DNA from: Macrocystis pyrifera
Lineage: Eukaryota > Sar > Phaeophyceae > Laminariales > Laminariaceae
Reading direction: 5' to 3'
NCBI GenBank assembly: GCA_031763025.1
Contig: JASSKH010000022.1
Coordinates: forward strand, 158,628-222,627
Length of the DNA stretch: 64,000 nt
The position numbers and the translations under genes were made by a program. The notes beneath the pieces were generated by a model that did no database searches, was not told where the DNA came from, and saw only the letters and a list, made by a program, of their open reading frames with translations. This document shows, one piece after another, positions 1-13,600 of the stretch; the stretch's first letter is position 1, and each line of letters opens with the position of its first letter.

Positions 1-180
1 CGTATGCACCGTTACCGCGTGGACCGTTACCGCATGGACTGTTACCTCACGGACCGTCACCGCTTGGGCCGCTACCGACGGCCAGTTACCGCATTGGCTG
101 ATAACCGTTACCGCATCGATCGTTACCGCAGGGACCGTTGTCGCCTGGACCGATACTGCACGGACGGCTACCGGCGGGGG
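1..180 (+). repeat. minisatellite of CGTTACCGC-GGAC units
   Basis: About ten imperfect units of 15-18 bases of the type CCGTTACCGCATGGA. It starts before position 1 and lies about 60 bases beyond the donor of exon 10. Confidence 0.9.
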
Positions 181-242
181 GGCCCGTCACCGCACGGTGC
201 CGCCGTCGCCGGGACGGCGACAGATCAAGGTTCTCATCTCAC

Positions 243-350
243 CAGCAAGTTGTTGACGAGCGTCGACGCCCCCTCCCACATGCATGCGTTCGCCAGCAGC
301 CGGGTGTTTACCGTGCTCGTGCAGACGATCCTCTTGGGGTTAATGCCCAC
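243..350 (-). CDS. K+ channel exon 10 (RCK1, later part)
   Basis: The exon is 108 bases, 36 codons, phase 0/0; acceptor TTCATGTCAG, donor GTGAGA. It encodes [20 protein letters not shown] and [10 protein letters not shown]. This aligns with the BK stretch in which a 'D-V-I-C-x-x-E-L-K' segment is followed by 'Q-S-C-L-x-P-G-F-S-T-L-x-x-N-L'. Here the acidic ELK part is replaced by TSTVNT. The gene continues beyond position 1. Confidence 0.92.
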
Positions 351-844
351 CTGACATGAACGCGACGACGACAAAAAAACCAAAAGCAAGCCAAACATAA
401 ACGCATTATCACACGGTGGTATATGTATACCAATCATTTTTCCAGAGGCCAGTTCGGTGATGGTGGGGGGGTGTATTCGATATCATACATGGCCGTAGCC
501 GTACGACGATAGGCCCTCGCATCCCTGCAATGCCGGGACCGAGGACGTCGGGTTTTCACCGACCAGGCAGACATTGATTGCACCAAGCGCGAAGCGAAAC
601 GTGAGGTGTTCGGCGAGTCGCGTGAAGGGTGAGCTGCACCATACTAAGAACCGCTTGTGAGGCGGACTTGCATATGGATGACAGCTTCAATGAGTTAGCT
701 AATTTTCCGGTGCGGCCACTTCCGGAAACAGCAATGGGTACTACGTAACTGCCTCGTGTGTGTCTTACCATATAACACTACCGGTGGGTGATGCAATTAT
801 TTCCTCTTTTGCGGACTAAAGGTTCACCCGCACAAAAAAGAGCG

Positions 845-878
<34 letters not shown>

Positions 879-3800
879 CTAGTTCGGGAAATACCCCGGT
901 CGGGAAATGAACAGCAGGGGGTCTACGACAAAAAAAAAAAAAAAAGTGAACCCAACACTCCTAAAAAGGGCAACAAACCAGCGCCGTGGGACGGACTTTT
1001 TTGGCCGAAATTACGAAAAAAAAGACTCATGAAACGCGTTTTAATCGCTTGGTTTTTCTCTAGAGCACGAGGCGGTTCTTAGTAGAGGACGCAGCTCACC
1101 CTTCGTGCGTGCGACTCGCCCAACACCTCACGGCGCTTCGCGTTTGGTGCATGCATTACCTGCCCGGTCGGTGAAAACCCGACGTGCTTCGTCCCGGCAT
1201 TGCAAGGATGCCAGGGTCTATGGTCACACGACTACGGCCTTGCATGACATCGAGTACCCTCCCCCCCCCCTGTCTGGGTCTCGAAAATGGGCACGAGTGG
1301 GGTGTCGAATTTTGCGCTTTTACGTGCGCCCCCTCCCCTCTTGTCAAGCGGCCAGGGTTTTTTTTTTTTTTTTTTTTTTTGAACCCCTGCCCTGACTCCT
1401 ACTGCCCTGTGCCAGACTAATCCCGCGGTATATATATAGGGTTGAGTTTGTTTTTTTTTGCTCCATCTTTTCTAACCGCTTGTTGGGCGGGTTGCCCTCA
1501 AGCGAGCGAGCAACTACCGGCTATTAATAGTATGTACGGTACTTTTACTTAAACGATCCGATAGTTTGCTTGTACTCTGCAGCATATTTGTCTGTTGGGT
1601 TTGCGCGAACAGAGACCCCTTCGAAGTCTTTGTCTTTCGGGTGAGTGAGATGTTGAAATCGAGCGAGCTCCTCGCGCGCGAATCTCACAAAAAAATAAAA
1701 AGCCGCCATTCCTGCACATGCCGTGGCATCGCTTCTGAGCCCTGTATTCCCCGCTCTGCCCTTACTCCCACGCTTCCGTAGCTTGCGCTACCAGACAAAA
1801 AAAATGGTTGAAACGTGGGAGTAAGGGGGGGTTGTGATAGCACACATGGTTGAAACGCGGGGAGCAAAATAAGGTGCCGGCGGCCACACAAAGTACCGTT
1901 GGCCACACAAAACGAAAACATCCGGTCGGGAGCACGCAAGTACAACAAGCACAACCAAAGCACAATCGAAAAATGGTTGCAGAAAACATAAAAATGGTTG
2001 CAGAAAACAACAACAACAAAAAAAAAACACAACAAAACTAAAAAAAGAGCGCACGAGGCAATGCAGGCACGGTCGGAGCCACGGTTTGCGGAAAACAGAA
2101 AACACCACAAAAACAACAAAAAGGTCGGCTTTGTTGCCATTTTTTTTCTTTTCCCCCGCTCTCCCTTATTTTCCCGTGTTCTCATTTTGTTCACCTTGAC
2201 GAGGCGTTGCCGCATCTCCACCGTTAGCGCCGCGACAAATATGTGCACGTTGGGGTTGAAGTCCTGCATGCTGATGGCTCGCATGAAGCTCCGCTTCTCC
2301 TCTTCTACAAGGTTGCCGTGTCTTGCGTGGTGGCGAGAGACATCGAATCAAACGAAACGCGGTCGAAAAAACTAGGTGGGCACGTAAGAAAAAGCACACA
2401 CACACACACACACACACGAGCGAAAGGAACCATCCCCCCTCCCCGCCTTACTAACAGTACTGCGAAAATGTATCCCACACGAATTAACACAATGTAACAC
2501 CACTTATCATCAATTCACACCGCATATTCACACCAACCGAACATCAATTTCTTGCACAGGGCGGTCGCCGCCTATTAATGGTCGTGTGTCCCCGTCGAGC
2601 CACGGGTGATTTTTACCGCCTTGTTCCTGGATATCGCCTCACTAACACCGCCGTATTTGAGGATAACGCCTTATTACAGTAGTTCCGCCTCATTTGGGGG
2701 ACGCCGCCTTAATAGTTCCGCCTTGTTCGAGTATAGTGCCTTAATAATCACCGCCTTGTTCGAGGATACCGACTTATTCGAGGATAACGCCTGACTAGTT
2801 CCACCTTATTCGAGGATAGCGGGATATTACAACCGCCTCTTGGGGCCATACCGCCTTTTTCGGGGATAGCGGCTAATTGTTACCGCCTTGAGGATGCCGC
2901 CTTACTAGTTCCGCCTTACTGGAGGATAGTACTACAGTTGCGCTCTATTCGAGTAAATCGCCGTATTAGCGCCGCCTTAGTCGAGGATACCGCCTTTTAC
3001 CAGTTCCGTCTCATTCGAGGATAGCGGCTTATTCGGAAATATCGCCTCATTCGGGAATAACTACCGTAATTCATAGATAAATCCCAATGTAGTCCGTTTG
3101 TCCTGCAAAACCTGTAGGTGCAACTACTGCGTGTAGGGCCTAATTCAAGGCAGTCACGTCTATGCATGGTCGAGAGTTCAAACGTGCGGCCGATTTCGGA
3201 GCAAAAACACCAAAACACACACACAATAAGCGTCGGGAGATCAAAGATATCTGATGGGGCTGTGAGATGCCGTGCACCTGTTGGACAAGATGAAGCAGGA
3301 CGAGGCCGTGTGGGCGCTGGCCCTGCTGAGGTCCACGCTGTTGCACAAGTCCCCCTTGAGGTACGTGACACGGTCGTTGGCGGCGAACTTCAGCACCAGC
3401 CTCTTCCACTCCGTCGTGGGCTCGTGCGGCACCAGCAGCACCTGCGCGTGCGTGACCGTATGCACGCGAGAGAGATTGTTGATGCCACCGCACTATGCCT
3501 GGGCATCACGAGATTTAAACTAGGGCCATCCATGGATCGTGGGTCATGGCGGGTCGGGTCGGGCCGGGTCGTGTCGCCCTTACCGGACACGACCCTACCG
3601 GACCGGACCCGCGAGGTTTCATCCGGCCCGCGAACAACCCGGTAAAAACTGCGACCTCTGGAAATATACGGCTCTCACCATGCCCCCACGTGCATGGTGT
3701 GAAACCGTACTTTGAGTAAGAGTTTTACGCATGCAAATTCCTGGGTCCCACGCGAAAAAAAAAACAACGTTTTCAACCCCCTGGCATATTTAACTACGCC

Positions 3801-6190
3801 CCGCTCTCAGCATGTGCGCGGCGTTGGACCGTTATGTTCAGCTTTTTCAAGTCGCCATGTACCCTTTGGGGCCCACGCGGTTTCGACGGCAGAGCTGTGA
3901 TTGGTGATCCCTGGTTACCGCTCTCTCACCGTTTGCTGTGACGTTGTTTCGAAACCGGACGCTTGCCACGGTAGGGGTGTCTATTACGGGGGGTCCATAG
4001 TAAACAGGACCTACGGTACACACAAAAACCTATATATTTCCGTATTGTTACTAACCATATTCGGTCCTATTTACTACAGTCCCCCCCCCGTAGTAGCAAC
4101 CTATGCAATTTTTCGAGGATCCTCGACTAATCCCTTTACTGCAGTCTCATTTAGGGGGACAAACCACTCAAAACTTCAAGTAGTTTTCCCCCGAAATGGC
4201 ACTGTGTACATCGATGAGCTGTATTCTAGATACCTTAGTCCCACGCGACACCTGGTATAAGTCTCAATAGACCCCCTGGCCACAAACCCGCTCTCTCTCT
4301 CATCTCTCTCTCTCTCTCTCACCATGTGCGTGATGTTGTAACCGTGGTCCTCGTGGAAAAATTCCTCCAGAAAGGCGCTTACCAGTCCGCAGGCGGTGAC
4401 GTCGCAGCCCACGATAGTGTGCCCCTTCGCCAGATTCTTTGGGTAGTGGCCCTGTAAAAAAGCGGCGGTATTCGCACCGGTTCATTCATCCACATCAGGA
4501 ACAGCAACAACATCAACAACAACAACAACAGAAAATTAGAGCTATGGGTTAAACAGACAAACGACACGAAATTGGAACGCGGAAGTGTGGTGAGCTTAAG
4601 CCTTGTTTTTACCAATCCGCCGGAGGATAAAAATAAATAAATAAATATATAAATAAAGTAAAAATATGAGAGTGTGAAAAAAATGCCGCTACGTACGATA
4701 TTCATACGAAAGGTTGTTGTGTCGGACGTCATGCCCTGCAGTAGTACAGGCAAGGTTGAAACTTCAGGTAGTAGAAACAAAGAAGTTCACTGGTTGCCGC
4801 GAATCACGCTTTTCGATTTTCACACGCCAGCAGGGAATAAGGCCGTACGCCATGGTTGAGAGGGAAAAGTGACCTCCCCACCAAAACAGCCCATGGAGGC
4901 GTCGCCAGTTTCGGAAAAAAAAAAATGTATCGGTACTAATGTATTCCGTATATACCCGGTACAGTTTGGGACATTGATACCGCTCTCAACAGTTGTTGCC
5001 TTTGCATACGAACGAAGGGTGGGTGGACAGATGACGTGTGCGAGCCCAGCGTATGCGATGGTGTGTTCAACGCGCGTCAGGGGGGTCGCACAAGCCACAG
5101 AGAGTATATCCCACCGCATCACCATCTTCTTACGCGTACAAAGCATATCACTTCATTACAGCATGGACCCGATAACAGAAACACCTATTTAAATCGAGGG
5201 TTTAGCACCATATATCGTGACGCCACCCTCCAACATTTTGTTGCGGTTGGTTTTCTTTCTTGTTCTGGATTATCTAATTTGTATCTGTAGATGATCTATC
5301 TGTAGATGATCTATCTGTAGATGATCTATCTGTAGATGATCTCCGTATCTGCTCGTTATCCTCCGGCGGATTGGTTAGGTTCAGATACGACTGTAGCTTA
5401 AGGTCACCACACTTTCAGGCTCAAGATTCGTCTCGTGTTTCATTTTTACCCGCCGCTCCCGCTGCAGTAACAGCAGAACACATTGCTCCTATACACCGCG
5501 GACGCGAGAGCATGTTGACCCCACCTGATCCCCGAGAGAGGCAGGGGCGGCGGAGACAGCCACCCGGGGGGAGTCATCTCTTCCGGGTAGTGTGGGACTT
5601 GCTTGAGTACAGGCCATCGTAGACCTGGCTGATCTTCTCCTACAGCCTACCAGTCTGACCATAAATGTAAGGTACATTTCGACATTTTGTTGCCATCAGA
5701 ACCTCCCTTATATTTACGATCAGACTGGTGTACAGTAATATGGGCTCACCAACAAGACCTGCCGCTACGTGAGTAAGGCTAAGAACCTTATCGTGACGCC
5801 ATCCCTGACCAACCTTGAGCGTAGGCTATTGTATACACTGTGGGGTTTAGCCTAGCGCTCGCCCCTGAGCACGATGTCTTCATCCGATATTCTTACGTAC
5901 CGTCCCTCGAAAGAGTGAGCCTTATGTTCTTGCGAAGCATTGGGTTCCTTGATAGTTGTGGGCTCGCGCTGTAGACCGCATCCCGGCATTGTAGGGGTGC
6001 GAGGGTCTATGGTCACACGACGACGGCTATCCATGACATGAGTGCTCCCCCCTCCCCTCCACCGCCGGCGCTTCGCGCTGGATGCAAGCAATACCGAGCC
6101 TTGTCGATGAAAACCCTACGTGCTCAGTCCCGGCATTGTAAGGATGAGAGAGTCTATGGTCATACGACTGCGGCCATACACGACAATGAG

Positions 6191-6258
<68 letters not shown>

Positions 6259-9200
6259 GTAGGATGCAGCTCACTCTTCATGCGACTCGCCCAACACCTC
6301 ACGGCGCTTCGCGCTTGGTGCAAGCAATGTCAGCCTGGTCGGTGAAAACCTGACGTGCTCCGTCCCGGCATTGTAGGGATGACAGGGTTTACGGTCTATG
6401 GTCATACGACTACGGTCATGCATGATAATGAGTACACCCCCCCCCCCGCCGCCGCCGCCGCCGCCGCCTCCCACAGCACCCGCTCCCTTCTCGGAGGGTA
6501 ACGCCTCCGCGGCGCACTCACGGTGTACTTGCTGCTCAGGTCGAGCAGCTGATTGAGCTTGTTGAGCTCCCTCGGTATCATGACGAAGAAGAACCCGACG
6601 AGCAGGACGATAGCCAGCCTCGACTGCGTGTCTGGAGGACTGATGTCGCCGTAACCGACGGTGCTGTAGACACAAGGAAAGCGAGCAAAATAAAATGGAA
6701 CGCCCGACAAATCACGCGGAATGGTTGCGGTGAGGACGAAGGAAGGGACAACGGCTCTTTTACTTGTGATAAAAAAACGAATCCCGGCAGCAAGCAGTAT
6801 TTCCTCACCATTACGCCAGAAAGCGTTGAAAACGCACAAGGGGAGCGCGCAATCGTTGTTCCGTGCCCCGTTTTTGTCTCCATAACGGTTAAGGGCTCCC
6901 TCTCCACCAGTCATCCCCCCCCCAAAATATATATATATATATATATATTAAAAAAAAAAAACCTTTGTTCGGTATCGGTAACCTTTCCGCCCTCTGGAAA
7001 GATCGAGCGCTGAACAGAAAGCGAACGCGCCGCTTGTACGAGCCCGAACGCTCTCTCGGCGGAAACACCAAAAGCGTGGAGACAGTTATGACGCGGACAT
7101 TGTGATAATAACAGTCGAAAGGGCACGGTTTTCCTATGATACGCAGCAGCTTTTACGTCCGAAAATATTGTGATAAAGGTCTACAGGGGCAGCATCCGAA
7201 ATGCTGTGAGGCTCAAATATCTCGAGGAGTCTCTGTTTTACCTCGCCCAGCAATGAACTCTTGAGGAGAAAAAAGTGTACGGCGGGGTGTACCCGCTCAA
7301 AGACCGTTCTGAGACAAACACCATTTTTCCGTGGTCTTAAATTTTTTTTTACTGCCGCAAAAAAAAAAACATCTGACACAAATTCCAAGTCGACTATTTT
7401 TCGTGAGAAGCCTTCGTATTCTACCTGGTCTTAAAATCCCCCCGAATTTTTTAAAAAAACCAAATGATGGTCTCGGAGTGGATACCACACTGTTGTAGTC
7501 GGTAGCAGGTTCGGTAGCGAATCCTACGGGCCAGGTATCTAACGGCCAACATTTCACACGTAACGGACAGACAGGTCATCGATTTCCCACTTGTTTCGCC
7601 TCGATCTTTCAGTAGCGTAGACACAGTTCTGATCGGTACGATCCACGGATGTAGCTCATGTTGCCGCGTGGCGGGCCATAGTAATAAGGACCCACCCTGT
7701 ACATAGTTAACAGGACCTATGATGTACATAAAAACCTACATATTTGCCTATTTTTACTAACAAAATTTGGTCCTATTTACTATGGACCCCCGTACTAGTA
7801 TTTTTACGGAGCATGTTTGGTTCTGATTACCATGTTCCCCCATAGTAGCACAAGGTTTCGTGCGTTGCATGTGCACTATACACACATATCCTGCGGTGGA
7901 AATGGTGAACCCTATGCGCGGTATAAAAGGAGGCATGCACCGGGAGGGGGGGGAAGGGACGACGCCTGTGACCACGGCGAAGCCCAGAAAATCGCTGACG
8001 GTAAAAACCTGCTACGAGTTAAGCTGGGACGTATAAGTCATGACTAAAAAAAACCAATAAAAACACAACAAAAAAAAAAAAAAAAAAAACATACCCAGCA
8101 CGAAATCTCACCACGGTAGGCTAAGGATCTGATCTATCTCATCTATCTCATCTATCTGTCCGACGTGTGCAACACCGCTCTGGGCGTAAATATAAGGATC
8201 TGTTGGTATTCATAATAACGACTAAAACGATCTTTATATTGCCGGCCAGAGTGGTGTTGCACCCGTCGGATCCAAAGATATTATTACGGCGGACCATAGT
8301 TAACAAGACCAAAAATATTGTTGGTAAAAATACGGAAATATATGTGTGTTTGTATGCACCGTAGGTCCTATTAACTATGGTCCCCCGTAATAGTGGTAGC
8401 CCCTCGGTGGCACACGAACTTACTGTTTAGCATCCCGGGCTGCTGACGGAGGGGCGGGGGGAACCCTCTGCAGTGCCGGTCAAGTAGTGCCGGTTGCCCC
8501 GCTGCATATAGTGCCCGTGGAGTCGCTTGACACAGATCAGCACGGATCAGATGGGATTCGCCAGCGTGGTAACGTGATGAATAATAGTGCCGGTATTGTT
8601 GGACTGGCGCATACTGCTGTACCGGCACTAGTGTATAATGAAGTCGTTGGACTGGCGCACTCCCACTAGTGTGGGGCGTTTTGGTGAAACCGCACCTGTG
8701 ACATTACTTTTCACACGTCGGACAGATCATCTAGATCATCTACAGATAGATCAGCTAGATCATCTACAGATATATCATCTATAGATAGATCATCTGAAGA
8801 TATTTCATCTAGATCATCTACAGATAGATCATCTAAAGATAATCAATCTATATCATCTAGAACACCTACAGACAGACTATCCAAAGATAGATCACCTAGA
8901 TCATCTACAGATAGATCATCCAGATCCTAACCTGCCGGTTTTGGTATGTTTGTACGGGTTCAGTATATAGGTACATATCCAACGCAGCAAACTACTACCG
9001 TAGTAATAAGCCGCAGATCCTGCTGATTACACCGCACGGTAACATAAGCTGCTGTAGATCATACAGATACACAGGAGATGATCAGGAAACAAACCTTCCC
9101 TCTCGAAATATCGGAATCATGAAGCGGGAATCGATGATCTGAAAAAAAAAGATGTGGGCATAGTTTTTGGCCGCTTATACCTCGCGGGCCCCAAATGGCA

Positions 9201-9523
9201 CAGTTTCATAACGACCCCCCAGATGTAGCGACCAGGACAACGGTTGACAGTAGTGTTGTCGGCGGTCTTACGAGCAGCGGGGGAAAATATCATGTTGGGG
9301 GCCGTGCCGTGCCTTACTACTGCACGCCCCCTTGCTTTCAACCACTGTAACTCGGACACCAACCAGTGTATCATATTCCAAAACCACGCAGTGGTCGTCC
9401 CCCTGTCTGTTAATCGTTCGTTTTTGATCGTCTTCCCCCCCCCTCCCTCCCTATTATAGCTCTGCTTCGAAAGGGATGCGTGGTCAATGGTCAAATGACT
9501 AAGGCAAGCAACAAATGAGTACG

Positions 9524-9565
<42 letters not shown>

Positions 9566-10099
9566 TATTATATATTATATATGGGTTGAGTTGGCGTCGG
9601 TTGGCAACGACACTGTAAAACATGCCGCTCATTACGTGAGCTAGACATCCAGGCTACCATTTTTTTTTCTGTTTTTTGTTTTTTTTCTGGTGGTCGCCCA
9701 CAGCTGGTTGTCGAGTGAGATCGTTTGTGCCAAGTAAAGAACCTTTACCCTGCACGAGGGAATTGATCGAATCACGTAGTGTTCAAGGTAAGGCACCCAA
9801 GAGGCAGTAACACAGTGCTCCCACTGCTGTCTCTGGGAGTGGCTACACCGGAAATTAAACTAACTCATTGAAGCTGTCATCCGTGTGCAAGTCCGCCTCA
9901 CAAGCGGTTCTTAGTAGGATGCAGCTCACCCTTCATGCGACTCGCCAGACACCTCACGGCGCTTCGCGCTTGGTGCGAGCAATGTCTGCCTGGTCGGTGA
10001 AAACCCGACATACTCCGTCCCGGCATTGTAGGGATGCGAGGGTCTATGGTCGTACGACTACGGCCATGCATGAGATCGAGTACATCTCTCCTATCGAGT

Positions 10100-10133
<34 letters not shown>

Positions 10134-10352
10134 TCCTCTGAAACCCCCCGACAGGGATGAGTACGAGCGCAAGTACCCCCCCCCCCCCCCCTCCCCCCCG
10201 CGGCCACCCCCCCCCCCCCCAGTCCCGCCGCGTCCCCCGCCCACCCCCCGGCGCGCCCGCCCCACCCCCCCCCCCCCCCCCCCCCGGGCCCCGCCGGCCC
10301 CCCCCCCCACCCCCCCCCCCCCCCCACCCCCCCCCCCCCCCGCGCCCCCCCC

Positions 10353-10414
<62 letters not shown>

Positions 10415-10427
10415 ACCCCCCCCCCCC

Positions 10428-10495
<68 letters not shown>

Positions 10496-10623
10496 ACCCC
10501 CCCCCCCCCCCACCCCACCCCCCCCCCCACCCCCCCCCCCCCCCCCCCCCCCCCACCCCCCCCACCCCCCCCCCCCCCCCCCGCGCCACCCCCCCCCCCC
10601 CCCCCCCCACCCCCCCCCCCCCC

Positions 10624-10665
<42 letters not shown>

Positions 10666-13600
10666 GGTGTCGTTTGCCCGCTATAGTGCCGGTGGAAAAA
10701 TCGCTCGGCAAATACCACTACCCTGGCGCGGGATTGATTGACTAGTGTGGCAGCGTGCCGAGTAGGTCGCCCCTTGCCGCTAGACGGCAGCGCCGGTATC
10801 GTTCGGCTTGCGCTTAGCGGCACTATAGAGGGACCGGTGCTACTGCAAAAACAGGTACCTGAAAGTGACGATGATGAAGTAGAGGGCGTCGTGGAAGGCC
10901 ATGGGCCGACCGGACACCGCGGAGACCTCCCCCCATTCTTCTGTCCTTCCCTTCGAGAGCACCTGTTTCAAGGGGGCGGGGGGGGGGGGGGGCGGGGGCG
11001 GTGGTGGCGAGATATGCGTTGTACATTTTGTGCACGGAAAGCACGTGTGCGTCAGGGCATTGACAGCATGGAGCCGGCCAAGAAAGAAAACACCCGGTCT
11101 GAGCAAGGAAGCCGTCGAAACCTTTATTGTGACATCATCCTTCGACAACATTGAGCACGTATAGACTTGCTACAATACCAGCGGGGTTTAGCCTAGCGCT
11201 CGCCGCTGAGCACGATTTCTCCACCGAAAATTATTATGCGTGGCGTCCCCCAAACATGGACCTTATGTTATCTTTTTCTTATTCGTACGCTGTGGCATGC
11301 CGCGCTTGGCCATATTTGTGTTGTTATGACAGTTGGGCGGTCGTAGTGGCGGTGGTGGTAGTGATTGTGGTGGTCGTGGCGATGGTGGTAACGGTGTTGA
11401 TGGTAGTGGTGTTGGTGGTGGTAATGGTGGTGGCGGTGTTGATGGTAGTGGTGTTGGTGGAGGTGATGGTGGCCTTGGTGGTGGTGGTTGTGGCCGTGAG
11501 ACATCCATGAAAACCTTAACCGTGGACAGCTGACAGCTGAAACGCCTTTGGAATTGCAACGGCGTTTTTTGGTGGAAAAAAGAAAAAAGAAAGACCCGTA
11601 AAAATAGTTTGGGGTAAATCTTGTAGTTTTGAAAGGGTCGAACAGCTACGGCGGCAGCACTTTTCCACACGAAGCGAAAGTTATCCGTCCACACACTTTT
11701 ACTTGTATGCGCCTGCGAAGCTTCCAGGTGAGGACGGTTGTTGACCCGTCCCACCGCTGAACGGGCCATACCCTGTCCAACTTGATGTGGTACATACTAC
11801 GGAGGTCCATAGTTAATAGGACCTATGGTATACATAAAAACCTATATATTTACCTATTTTTGCTAAACATATTTGGTCCTATTTACTATGGTCCCCCGTA
11901 ATAGCATTCCTTGAAAAAACAAAATCCCGACACGCGTCATCTCCTGAATAGTAATCACTCTGTGAAAAAAAATAAAGGATCCCTGTTGGGCATTCATACC
12001 GGCCGGACACGTAAGGGTCATTTGGTCATCCACGACGAATACCCCAATAAGTCCTTGAATTTCCGAACAGGAACAAAAAAAAAAAAACACCAGCCCCTCA
12101 TCCCTGCCTTAGTTAGCACCCACCCCCGACCCGCCACGTAGCACCTTTATGTATACCCATCGCCCCTCCCGTATCACACCCGCCGCTCTCCCGTTACGAA
12201 ACCCTCCGCCCATTATCCCCGACGCAACACCCACCGCTTACCCTCTCACGTAACACCGGCTCCCCACCCCTCACGTAACGCCCGCCTCCCACCCATCACG
12301 CCAACTGTGTTGTGACGATGAGTTAACGTGAGAGATCAACAACAACAACAACAACAATGATGCACTCCCCACCCGCCACATAGCACCCGCCTCCGACCCA
12401 CATGAAACCCGCCTTCCCTCCCTCACGCAACACCCTCACTCATTCCTGCAAAAACACTGATCTCTCGCCCCACGTCACACCCGCCCGCCTCGCCCTTAAC
12501 GCAGCACGCTTCATACCTCTATAACTCCCCGCCTCCCATGAGTAATCAGTACACCCCCTACAGCAACGACGGCGCCTATTCGCAACGTATGGACTGCAAC
12601 ACTAAAGTGCAGTCCACGCGCTACGTGTAGTCAGCGTTCTTTGCTTTCTAGGTTTTACTATTAATAGTAGGGGTGACACAGGGTGCCCCGTAGACTGCAC
12701 CTCCCTTTCAATAGGCCGACAGCTCTATACCCTGATCCCACGCGGACCGGACACCATTCGGCGCCCTGCGCCCGCTCAGTGGTGCCGAACGACAGGCAGC
12801 CCCCCCGGAGGAGCCGCCGGAGGCCGAGAGCGCGAGTCGCGAAGCGTAAAAGCGTGCGGACTGCATTCGAGTGCTGCCGTGCTTGGATTGTAAATAGTCG
12901 CGCCCCTACATAGCACCCGCCCCTCACCCCTCACGTGACATCCGCTCCTCGCCCCTCACGTAACACCCGCTCCTAGTCCCTGAAGTAACCCCTCACGAAG
13001 CATGTCTCTCGCCCCTCACGTAACCCGCACCTCATAATCCCTCATGGTAACACCCGGCCCTCTTGACCCTTGCATACCACCTACCCCGCCCCTCGTCCCC
13101 CACGAAAAAAGCATTCATTCCTCACCCCTAACGCAGCATCCGCCTCCCATCCCTCACATAAACACCCACCCACCACCCTGTTCCCTTCACGCAACACCCG
13201 CCCCCCCCACCCTTCACTCCTTAACACCCGTCTTCCGTCCCTCACACAAACACCCCCCCCCACACTTCATCTCCAAAGGGATGCGTGATCAATGGTCGAA
13301 TGACTAAGGCAAGCAAAAAAGGAGTACCCCCCACCACCACCACTACTCACGTCGTAACACCCAACCCTGACCCCTTCTGCAACACTCGCCTCCCACCCAC
13401 CACAAAATACCCCGCCTCTCACCCCCTCACCACCTCCTCCTCAACACACCCTCCCACTCCCTGCATCCCCTCACTCCCCCCCCCCCCCCACACACAACAC
13501 GCCTCCTCCTCACGTGGCACCCTTCCCTCTCCTCACCCCTCACAAAAACGCCCACTCCTCACCCCTCACGTTAGACGCTTACCCCTGTGACGCCATGGGG

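Larger units (their letters stand above)
351..2194 (-). other. intron 9 of the K+ channel gene (1.8 kb)
   Basis: Bounded by GTGAAC and TGTCAG. It holds two poly-C-tailed repeat copies in opposite orientation and a 33-base G run (846-878). The stretch 1.4-2.1 kb shows only A-rich and C-rich simple sequence. Confidence 0.85.
4452..6521 (-). other. intron 6 of the K+ channel gene (2.1 kb)
   Basis: Bounded by GTGAGT and TTTACAG. It contains poly-C-tailed repeats in tandem (5,978-6,450), one family B MITE and a short GTAGATGATCTATCT tandem repeat. The stretch 4.5-5.2 kb shows nothing recognisable. Confidence 0.85.
6664..10858 (-). other. intron 5 of the K+ channel gene (4.2 kb), splits the selectivity filter
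   Basis: Bounded by GTACCT and CTACAG in phase 2. It holds MITEs of families A and B, a GATCATCTA tandem repeat, poly-C-tailed repeat copies and the 560-base C-rich tract. The stretch 6.7-7.6 kb shows only A/T-rich patches. Confidence 0.9.

Noticed and set aside
3090..3113. Possible micro-exon between RCK1 exons 8 and 9
   Set aside because: Not needed: the acceptor at 2,321 gives phase 2 and the right linker length on its own, and no donor follows the candidate.
9868..10823. Long Pro-rich or Gly-rich open frames of 190-270 residues on both strands
   Set aside because: They are translations of the C/G homopolymer tract; all frames are open there because the sequence has no A/T-rich stops.
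13268..13600. CRISPR-like spacing in the C-rich minisatellite
   Set aside because: Units are degenerate and contiguous without unique spacers, in a eukaryotic context.
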